Below are positions 1 to 4,892 of a stretch of DNA of 10,081 nt, piece by piece. The notes under the pieces were generated by a model that was not told where the DNA came from, did no database searches, and saw only the letters and a program-made list of their open reading frames with translations. Every line of letters begins with the position of its first letter. The first letter of the stretch is position 1. The position numbers and the translations under genes were made by a program. Origin of the DNA: JBNJEM01 sp051745935 (lineage in GTDB: Bacteria; Planctomycetota; Planctomycetia; Pirellulales; Pirellulaceae); assembly GCA_051745935.1 (NCBI GenBank), contig JBNJEM010000262.1:1-10081 (forward strand). The letters run 5' to 3'.

Positions 1-104
1 AACGCGCGGCCGAGCGGACTCTGGCCTTGCGGTTAAACAGGGTACGTCATAAGGGATTTGTGATCACGAAGCCAGGATTCTACTTCAGACGGCCAAAGTG
101 TTAC
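1..104 (+). repeat. Right part of MITE-like element, copy A (cut by window edge)
   Basis: This stretch matches 2565-2668 with two differences (T/C at 33 and C/T at 94, counted in copy A). It ends in the same terminal motif (CTACTTCAGACGGC, then CAAAGTGTTAC). Homology stops at about 104, where the sequence diverges from copy B. The left part of the element would lie before the window. Together with 2457-2668 and 8453-8662 it defines a repeat family with inverted ends. No protein is coded here. The IS4-type transposase relic ends only 12 bp further on, so one element may have landed beside the other. Confidence 0.75.
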
Positions 105-115
105 AAGTTTCGCAA

Positions 116-605
116 TTATGCGGCAATGCTTACCGCGTTTTCCAAAGCGTCAAGTGCTTTTTTGCTACCCCGGCCTGACAGCCCCATTGCCAGAAATTCT
201 TCGCGGATGCTGACCCGGCGGAGGGTGGTGAGCATGTCGCGGAAAGAGGCTCGCTGCTTGGTTCGGTACCAGGGGAAGGACTGCAGGCGGCTGATGGCCA
301 TCGTGAACAAACCATAAGACAATTAAGCTGTAGAGCAACATGGCTCTCGGTGCTGTACGCTCGACCGCTTTACGTGTCCAACCTTGTGGGTCCTCAAATC
401 CCAGGTGCTGTTTAGCATCGTGAAACGTAACCTCCAGACTCCAACGCCAAGAGTACCACGTGAGAATCTGGCACGCAGTAGCGTTGTGGTTCGTCGAATA
501 GAAAGCTTCTCGGCCGCGGCCACCGCGCAGCGATTCAACGGCGACCACGCGCACCGGACATTCTGGCACAGCAAACAGCGGCCAGGCAGACCCCCACGAG
601 TTCAT
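116..605 (-). pseudogene. IS4-superfamily DDE transposase relic, 5'-truncated and frameshifted
   Basis: The minus-strand frame from 605 down to about 290 encodes the C-terminal catalytic part of a DDE transposase. It contains YSWRWSLEVTFHDAK, which fits exactly the Y-(2)-R-(3)-E-(6)-K signature of the IS4 superfamily; the putative catalytic Glu codon is near 432-434. It is followed by QHLGFEDPQ and a conserved-looking LYSLIVLWFVHDGH helix. Near 285-300 the frame is lost, and the natural continuation (SFPWYRTKQRASFRDML...) runs in another minus frame to the stop at 116, so one indel breaks the gene. The two upstream catalytic Asp regions are absent. The apparent ATG at 605 and the following residues MNSWG come from the palindrome at 593-613, not from transposase sequence. 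No terminal inverted repeats of the parent IS were identified. It is a dead fragment. Confidence 0.8.
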
Positions 606-613
606 CTCGTGGG
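593..613. repeat. REP-like hairpin, class A stem with a different loop
   Basis: A perfect inverted repeat with arms CCCACGAG and CTCGTGGG and a 5-base loop TTCAT. The arms are identical to those of the three hairpins at 880-900, 948-968 and 1016-1036, but the loop differs (ATGAA on the other strand, against ACAAG). It sits at the broken 5' edge of the transposase relic, which suggests insertion at, or a rearrangement through, the hairpin. Confidence 0.75.
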
Positions 614-653
614 TGAATCAGGCTCGTCAGCTAAAGGCGGTGCGAGACGTAGT

Positions 654-851
654 TCACACGGGCTTGTGGCGTATGGCGTTCATATTGTACGCCCCGAACG
701 TGCCCGCGTAATAACAGGTCAAGCCCTTGAGGACCGGTTGCTTGGGTTCGTCAGGAAAATGGCTTTGTGATGGCCGGACGCACCAGGTATAGCTGAGCTG
801 GTAGGCCGGCTGGCGAAGATTTTCTGGCGTATAGAGAGGTTCAGGAGGCAT
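654..851 (-). pseudogene. Possible N-terminal relic of a REP-associated (Y1) transposase
   Basis: A minus-strand reading from ATG 851 begins MPPEPLYTPENLRQPAYQL and runs about 65 codons to a stop at 654. From memory, this opening resembles the N-terminus of Y1 (HUH) transposases of the RAYT type in planctomycetes, which often start MPxxPLY..EN...AYQL. Only the first 30-40 residues look protein-like; the tail (AGTFGAYNMNAIRHKPV) does not, and no HUH motif or catalytic Tyr is present, so any such gene is reduced to its start. It lies between class A hairpins at 593-613 and 861-1064, the arrangement expected for a RAYT gene with its flanking REP palindromes. The frame is also open upstream through the hairpin array, but that part is repeat-derived. 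The family assignment is tentative. Confidence 0.4.
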
Positions 852-860
852 AGCCAGCTT

Positions 861-1064
861 AGCCCGTGAGTCTTTGGCTCCCACGAGACAAGCTCGTGGG
901 GGGCCGTGGATGGGTGGGCTCTGGCCGTAGCTCGTGAGTCTTTGGCTCCCACGAGACAAGCTCGTGGGGGGCCGTGGATGGGTGGGCTCTGGCCGTAGCC
1001 CGTGAGTCTTTGGCTCCCACGAGACAAGCTCGTGGGGGGCCGTGGATGGGTGGGGTCCGGCAGT
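861..1064. repeat. Tandem array of three 68 bp units, each with a class A hairpin
   Basis: Three units start at 861, 929 and 997 with an exact 68 bp period. Units 1 and 2 differ at one base (AGCCCGTGAG against AGCTCGTGAG). Unit 3 is identical to unit 1 until about 1054 and then has three mismatches. Each unit holds a hairpin with 8 bp perfect arms CCCACGAG and CTCGTGGG around the loop ACAAG, at 880-900, 948-968 and 1016-1036. The stem can be extended outward by a T-G wobble and a C-G pair. The spacer GGGCCGTGGATGGGTGGG is G-rich. Because 68 is not a multiple of three, translations across the array change frame from unit to unit, so it is not a coding repeat. Confidence 0.9.
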
Positions 1065-1217
1065 TGCGCCGGAAAGTGGCGCTGTCCAACTAAAAGGACG
1101 ATCGCATTTGACAGCCCGCAACAAAACCGAGCTCTTGCTTCCAAAGCCCCTTCGATTACGGGAAATCGGCATGGTTGTGTTATGGGGTAAGCCCTCAACG
1201 TTGACGGACATTTTGGG
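1065..1217. other. Unassigned spacer
   Basis: No convincing gene was found on either strand. Short open frames here lack a ribosome-binding site and resemble no family I know. The only detail noted is the string TTTGACAGCCCGC near 1109-1121, which recurs upstream of the ThuA gene at 8671-8683. It may be a promoter-like or repeat-derived word. Confidence 0.4.
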
Positions 1218-1343
1218 AACCACGGAGAGCACGGAGGGAATATCGAATATCGAGCAAGGAATGTCGAATGATGAAGTTAGGCGGAACACGGATCAACACG
1301 GGTGAACCCTGTTCTCTCTCTCAAGCCCGTGTCCTCCGTGGTT
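1218..1343. repeat. Long inverted repeat (ACCACGGAG type) enclosing a GAATATCGA-type repeat
   Basis: AACCACGGAG-AGCACGG at 1218-1234 pairs with CCGTGTC-CTCCGTGGTT at 1327-1343 on the opposite strand: 10 perfect pairs, then one mismatch, one G-U and five more pairs, enclosing about 90 bp. Inside, at 1238-1278, are short near-direct repeats (GAATATCGAATATCGA, then GAATGTCGAATGATGAAG). Both word types (the 'CCACGGAG..CACGGAG' and the 'GAATATCGAATA' strings) are, from memory, common in non-coding DNA of planctomycetes and related phyla. It could fold as one large stem on RNA or be two copies of a mobile word in opposite orientation. Confidence 0.6.
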
Positions 1344-1592
1344 GAAGCAGAACCCGCCGTTGCATGCCACACGGGCGGAACAGCCCGTTCAACGTTGCCC
1401 GTCGCAGAGCGTGTGACGCCATGAAATGCGACACTCGGGAGAATTGCATTCTCTGATTTATGTAATGCCGGGGATAACTTCCGATTTCGGCAACCTTTGG
1501 CTACGGCCCCGGTCGTCAGGCTGCATCGAGGTATAAGCAAATACGCCTGCTTCGCCTTCCTCCGCGGCCTTGTCCTCGGCACGCCCAAATCG
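1344..1592. other. Unassigned spacer
   Basis: No supported gene was found. Minus-strand open frames at 1277-1588 and 1458-1652 are short, have no Shine-Dalgarno sequence that I can see, and resemble no known family. The second runs into the degenerate element copy at 1593-1678. Content looks like eroded intergenic DNA. Confidence 0.4.
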
Positions 1593-1678
1593 GCAACTTA
1601 TTCTGAAGCAGTCCCTTACGTCATAAGCGATTGATGAACGCCAAGCCAGCATACTACTTCGGATGGCTAAAGTGTTAC
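1593..1678 (+). repeat. Degenerate, possibly internally deleted copy (C) of the MITE-like element
   Basis: The right half matches the element's right end: TACGTCATAAG at 1617-1627, GCCAAGCCAG, then CTACTTCGGATGGC (copy B: CTACTTCAGACGGC), TAAAGTGTTACG and a T-run. At 1593-1611 the string GCAACTTATTCTGAAGCAG loosely resembles the inverted left end (GTAAC...CTGAAGTA). If that is the true left end, this is an 86 bp deletion derivative of the 212 bp element. The right end is well supported; the left end is uncertain. Confidence 0.55.
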
Positions 1679-2030
1679 GCTTTTTCTAATTTGCTTTCCT
1701 TTCCGCGACAAGGGCCCATCCCCCGTGTTGTCAGCCGTCAGCTGTTTCCCAGTATCTGGGGCGTCCGTTTGCGTTCTTCGTGACCCGAGGGCCGCTCACC
1801 GTCAAGGTTGGGCATGCTACCGACTTTGTCCCGGGCCGCGTTCACGGCCACGGAGCCGTTCTGCCAGTCGCTTTGGAGCACCACCCGGGGCGAGAACGGC
1901 GCGAGCCGACCGCCAAAAAGTTGTCCGGTGGTAATCGACGGAGTATCGACGCCGGCGCCGCTGAACTTTATACTGACGTTGCGTGGTGACGCTAGGCATT
2001 GTCCCGGCATCACGGGTCGCGCTTGGACAT
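1679..2030. other. Unassigned region with an uninterpretable open frame on the minus strand
   Basis: A minus-strand frame stays open from 2496 down to 1738, but its start codon lies inside the MITE-like element at 2457-2668, and the 100 bp tandem repeat at 2031-2230 is read in two different frames. It is therefore unlikely to be an intact gene. The part between about 1770 and 1990 (including SGAGVDTPSITTGQLFGGRL) could be a fragment of an older gene; I do not recognise it. Confidence 0.35.
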
Positions 2031-2230
2031 ATACCGGTCGCGGATGACTTTCTCCGCCGCGAGTCCGACCAACGGGAGGACGGCTTGCGCCGGGCAGTTT
2101 TCCACCCGGAAAAATCCAACCGCCTGAAATATACCGGTCGCGGATGACTTTCTCCGCCGCGAGTCCGGCCAACGGGAGGACGGCTTGCGTCGGGCAGCTT
2201 TCCACCCGGAAAAATCCAACCGCCTGAAAT
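2031..2230. repeat. Tandem duplication, two units of 100 bp
   Basis: Units 2031-2130 and 2131-2230 each run from ATACCGGTCG to CGCCTGAAAT and differ at only three positions (GACC/GGCC, GCGCCGGG/GCGTCGGG, CAGTTTTCC/CAGCTTTCC). The three differences are all transitions. The 100 bp period shifts any reading frame, so this looks like a recent non-coding duplication. No hairpin of the REP classes is present. Confidence 0.9.
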
Positions 2231-2456
2231 ATAACTCCGGCGATGTCAAGGTCGGGGGCGGGGAGGGAACGTGAGCCGATGAGAATATTGCCATTTAGGC
2301 GGACTGGGGCCACGAGGGTTCCTTGCGCCAGTTGCGAGGTTTTTCTTTCACGCGTGAGCCCCGGCTGCCGTGTTCCCTTTGGTCCTTGTGGTCCGTGAGC
2401 TTCTTGATTTGACACGGGCCCGGATGCAAGACGCAAGGAATCCACATGGTTTTTTG
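2231..2456. other. Unassigned spacer before the MITE-like element
   Basis: No gene is supported on either strand. It contains the low-complexity string CCCTTTGGTCCTTGTGGTCC near 2376-2395. A related word (GGTTCTTTTGGTCCTTTCGG) occurs at 8133-8152, so this too is a dispersed word of the intergenic DNA. The last eight bases, GTTTTTTG at 2449-2456, may be one half of a target-site duplication around the element that follows. Confidence 0.4.
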
Positions 2457-2668
2457 GTAACTTTTTAGCGAACTGAAGTACGGCTCTTCCAGGCAATGAG
2501 GGTTGGACAACGGCCCTGTGGAGCGAGCAGGCCGCCGTCCGCTGTCGCGGATCCTTGCCAGTTCAACGCGCGGCCGAGCGGACTCTGGCCTTGCGGCTAA
2601 ACAGGGTACGTCATAAGGGATTTGTGATCACGAAGCCAGGATTCTACTTCAGACGGCTAAAGTGTTAC
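2457..2668 (+). mobile_element. MITE-like element, complete copy B (212 bp)
   Basis: The ends are imperfect terminal inverted repeats of about 24 bp. The left end at 2457-2480 reads GTAACTTTTTAGC, GAACTGAAGTA. The right end read on the minus strand from 2668 gives GTAACACTTTAGC, CGTCTGAAGTA. The body is homologous to the second complete copy at 8453-8662 in opposite orientation (shared GCAGGCCGCCGT and AGCGGACTCTGGCC) and to 1-104 at 102 of 104 positions. There is no open reading frame for a transposase, so it would depend on an enzyme supplied elsewhere. Flanking GTTTTTTG (2449-2456) and GTTTTTG (2669-2675) may be a target-site duplication, though T-runs make this weak. The right end lies 40 bp upstream of the phasin-like start codon. 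Confidence 0.75.
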
Positions 2669-2708
2669 GTTTTTGAGACGTTTTGGGACCCCGTGGAGAC
2701 TAATTGAC

Positions 2709-3062
2709 ATGATTGAACTGATCAGAACCACCGTGTTGGCCGGTTTGGGCGCCGGTGTGATCACCAAGGAAAAAGCCGAGGAAATCACGAACCGGCTCGT
2801 GGAACAAGGTAAACTGACCGCTGACGAGGGTAGGCAACTTGTGAGTGACCTGTTGAAAAGTGGGGGGCGGCAATGGGAAGACGTTCAGACTGGGCTGAGA
2901 GACGCCGTGCGAAAATCGCTGAATGCGGCCAATCTCGCTCGTGATCAAGACCTGAAGGAGGTTGCCCAGCGGTTGGAGAGAATCGAGCAGCGGATGGCGA
3001 TGCTCGAAGATGCCATCGAACGGATGCGCTCATCCGCCGGTGGGGTTTCTGATAGTGCCTAG
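2709..3062 (+). CDS. Phasin-like coiled-coil protein (COG3937 type), 117 aa
   Basis: A small, acidic, helical protein. It begins with a short hydrophobic helix (MIELIRTTVLAGLGAGVIT, residues 1-19), followed by charged heptad-like helices (KEKAEEITNRLVEQGKLTADEG) and a coiled coil at about 80-107 (EVAQRLERIEQRMAMLEDAIERM). This layout, with a glycine-containing lead helix and a 'VEQGKLTADEGRQLV' segment, matches the family annotated as phasin or polyhydroxyalkanoate-synthesis regulator (COG3937). Such proteins are usually 100-130 aa and their function is poorly established; a role at lipid or granule surfaces is inferred from the name only. ATG 2709 was chosen because GGAG lies 10 bases upstream (2695-2698) and the protein family starts here; an upstream in-frame TTG at 2673 adds a non-family leader. 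It precedes the UbiB-like gene by 26 bp, probably in one operon. No PHA synthase is visible in the window. Confidence 0.75.
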   Translation: MIELIRTTVLAGLGAGVITKEKAEEITNRLVEQGKLTADEGRQLVSDLLKSGGRQWEDVQTGLRDAVRKSLNAANLARDQDLKEVAQRLERIEQRMAMLEDAIERMRSSAGGVSDSA

Positions 3063-3081
3063 GCGAGTGCTGCTCGCTTTT
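3063..3081 (+). terminator. Small hairpin with T-run between the phasin-like and UbiB-like genes
   Basis: GCGAG, TGCTG loop and CTCGC form a 5 bp GC-rich stem at 3063-3077, followed by TTTT at 3078-3081 (then ATT). It begins on the base after the stop codon and ends 7 bases before the UbiB ATG. It could be a weak terminator or attenuator that lowers downstream expression, or it could hide the ribosome-binding region. The stem is short, so function is uncertain. Confidence 0.35.
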
Positions 3082-3088
3082 ATTGGTT

Positions 3089-4804
3089 ATGGTCGAAACG
3101 CTGGCAGGTGGAAACGCTGGCTGGAAGCATGCAACGAGTGAGACGCGAACAGTGGATCTGAGCACGATTAAGCACGTCGGTCATCTCAGGCACATCGTCT
3201 TCGTATTGTTGAAGTACGGCTTCGAGGATACGGTTGAACGGCTGGAGATTCCTGGAAAACTGCTGCTGAAACGGGTGATGCGAGTCGAAGAGGAGCTATC
3301 CACTCCGGCGCGTATCCGCCGGGTGTTGCAGGAACTAGGCCCCACGTTTGTCAAGTTTGGTCAGGTGGTCAGTCTTCGTCCGGATCTGTTGCCCACGGAC
3401 ATTGTCGTCGAACTTCGCAAACTGCACGATGAAGTCCCTCCCGCCCCATTTCCCATGATCCGGCGGCAGCTGGAACGTGACCTCGAGAACCCGCTGGAGA
3501 GGATATTCGTCCAATTCGACGAGACTCCCATGGCGGCGGCTTCACTTGCCCAGGTGCATCGGGCGGTCTTGCGCGACGGTCGCCAGCCGGTGGCCGTAAA
3601 GGTGCAGCGGCCGAACATAAAGGGCGACATTACCAGCGATCTTGCCATTATGGAAGCTCTCGCGACGGGGTTGCATCGACGCATAGAAGGGCTCGCGGTT
3701 TACAATCTTCCGAGCCTGGTCGCGGAATTCAAAAAGACCCTGTTTCGCGAACTCGACTATACCCGTGAAGCCCGCCACATGCGGATTTTTCTGGCCAATT
3801 TCGCCGATGATCCGGAAGTCCACGTGCCATCGCTGCATGAAGAGCTATGCACGTCGAAATTGCTGGTGATGGAATTGGTGGAGGGCGTGAAACTAAGCCA
3901 CTCGGCGCCCGACGACCCCCGGCGGCGCCACCGGCTGGCGCGCCGCGGGCTGCGGATTGTCATCAAGCAAGTGCTGGAAGACGGATTCTTTCACGCCGAC
4001 CCTCATCCGGGGAACATTGTGATTCGGCAGGACGACGTCCTCTGCTTGCTCGACTGCGGCATGGTCGGCCGCTTAACCGACGCGATGCGTCTCAAGCTTA
4101 CCACCCTCATTCAAGCCACGGTCAACAAGGACAGCAGCCAGCTGCTCGAGGTTGTCTTGGATTTGACGCACGGTTATGACGGCACCGAGCGGGACGAGCT
4201 GCAGCGTGATTTGATGGACTTGCTCGACGGGTACCATAGCGTGCCGCTCGAACAACTCAATTTGGGTTGTTTTTTGTCCGAAATCGCCAGCATTTTAAGG
4301 GAACACAAGCTGAGCCTCCCCCAGAATCTCTCCGTGATGATTAAAGCCCTCATCACGGCCGAGGGCGTGGCTCGCGAACTCGACCCCGGACTGAACGTGG
4401 TCGCGGAAGTCCAGCCATTGGTCAAAAAGCTAATGGTCGAGCAGTGGAAGCCGGAAAACATCTGGCGCAGCATCCGCGACAACCTGACCCATATCATGGC
4501 GTTGCAGCGTCAACTGCCGAAGCGGCTCAACCACATCATCGACAAAATTGAACACGGCGAGTTGGCGGTGAAATTCCAACATGAGAACCTCGACCCGCTG
4601 GATCGCACATTGGAAGACACCGCGAGCCGACTCACCGTGGCCATTATTATCGCCGCCGTTGTAATCGGCTCGTCCCTTCTGGTCACGGCCGACGTGGGGC
4701 CAACGCTGTTTGGATTTCCGGCGTTGGGAGTCGTCGGTTACTTGATTTCAGCGGTACTGGGACTGTGGATCGTCGTCAACATCCTGCGATCAACAAAATG
4801 GTAG
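3089..4804 (+). CDS. ubiB: UbiB/AarF (ABC1/ADCK) family kinase-like membrane protein, 571 aa
   Basis: A member of the atypical protein-kinase-like UbiB family, which supports biosynthesis or handling of ubiquinone and other isoprenoid lipids and binds ATP. Motifs seen: the family-specific KFGQ at residues 89-92 (FVKFGQVVSLRPDLLP), the Ala-rich nucleotide loop AAASLAQVHR at about 149-158, Lys171 in VAVKVQRP, the catalytic loop HADPHPGNI from 302 (Asp304, Asn309), and the metal-binding Asp322 in LLDCG, where family members commonly have DFG. Two membrane helices lie at about 515-534 and 545-564, the usual C-terminal anchor. The length is normal for the family. ATG 3089 is used; a TTG six bases earlier and a GTG at 3152 are alternatives, and no strong Shine-Dalgarno is present. 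The gene follows the phasin-like gene by 26 bp. The symbol reflects the family; the exact quinone role in this organism is not shown. Confidence 0.9.
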   Translation: MVETLAGGNAGWKHATSETRTVDLSTIKHVGHLRHIVFVLLKYGFEDTVERLEIPGKLLLKRVMRVEEELSTPARIRRVLQELGPTFVKFGQVVSLRPDLLPTDIVVELRKLHDEVPPAPFPMIRRQLERDLENPLERIFVQFDETPMAAASLAQVHRAVLRDGRQPVAVKVQRPNIKGDITSDLAIMEALATGLHRRIEGLAVYNLPSLVAEFKKTLFRELDYTREARHMRIFLANFADDPEVHVPSLHEELCTSKLLVMELVEGVKLSHSAPDDPRRRHRLARRGLRIVIKQVLEDGFFHADPHPGNIVIRQDDVLCLLDCGMVGRLTDAMRLKLTTLIQATVNKDSSQLLEVVLDLTHGYDGTERDELQRDLMDLLDGYHSVPLEQLNLGCFLSEIASILREHKLSLPQNLSVMIKALITAEGVARELDPGLNVVAEVQPLVKKLMVEQWKPENIWRSIRDNLTHIMALQRQLPKRLNHIIDKIEHGELAVKFQHENLDPLDRTLEDTASRLTVAIIIAAVVIGSSLLVTADVGPTLFGFPALGVVGYLISAVLGLWIVVNILRSTKW

Positions 4805-4879
4805 CTCCATGGCCCGGTGGGTCCGTGGAAGCGTGGAGAGGGGGGGAAGAGGCCGTGGCGGGGCATGGGGCGCGCTGTT

Positions 4880-4886
4880 AAAGGAG
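4880..4886 (+). promoter_or_regulatory. Ribosome-binding site fixing the sulfatase fusion start
   Basis: AAAGGAG lies six bases before ATG 4893. This favours that start over the in-frame ATG at 4809, which would add 28 Arg/Gly-rich residues before the export signal, and over ATGs at 4935 and 4938, which lack such spacing. Confidence 0.75.
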
Positions 4887-4892
4887 CCTTGC

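Noticed and set aside
654..1289. A 211-residue minus-strand frame through the 68 bp array
   Set aside because: Most of it is repeat-derived, and its start lies in the GAATATCGA repeat. Only the part from 851 onward was kept, as a possible transposase relic.
1738..2496. A 252-residue minus-strand open frame
   Set aside because: Its start codon lies inside the MITE-like element, and the 100 bp tandem repeat is read in two different frames. No family resemblance was recognised.
3095..3121. An 11 bp direct repeat (GAAACGCTGGC) at the start of the UbiB-like gene
   Set aside because: It is short, inside the coding region and without further structure, so probably a chance or slippage product.
4809..4892. 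A longer start for the sulfatase fusion at ATG 4809
   Set aside because: It has no Shine-Dalgarno sequence and would put an Arg/Gly-rich leader before the export signal. ATG 4893 has AAAGGAG at ideal spacing.
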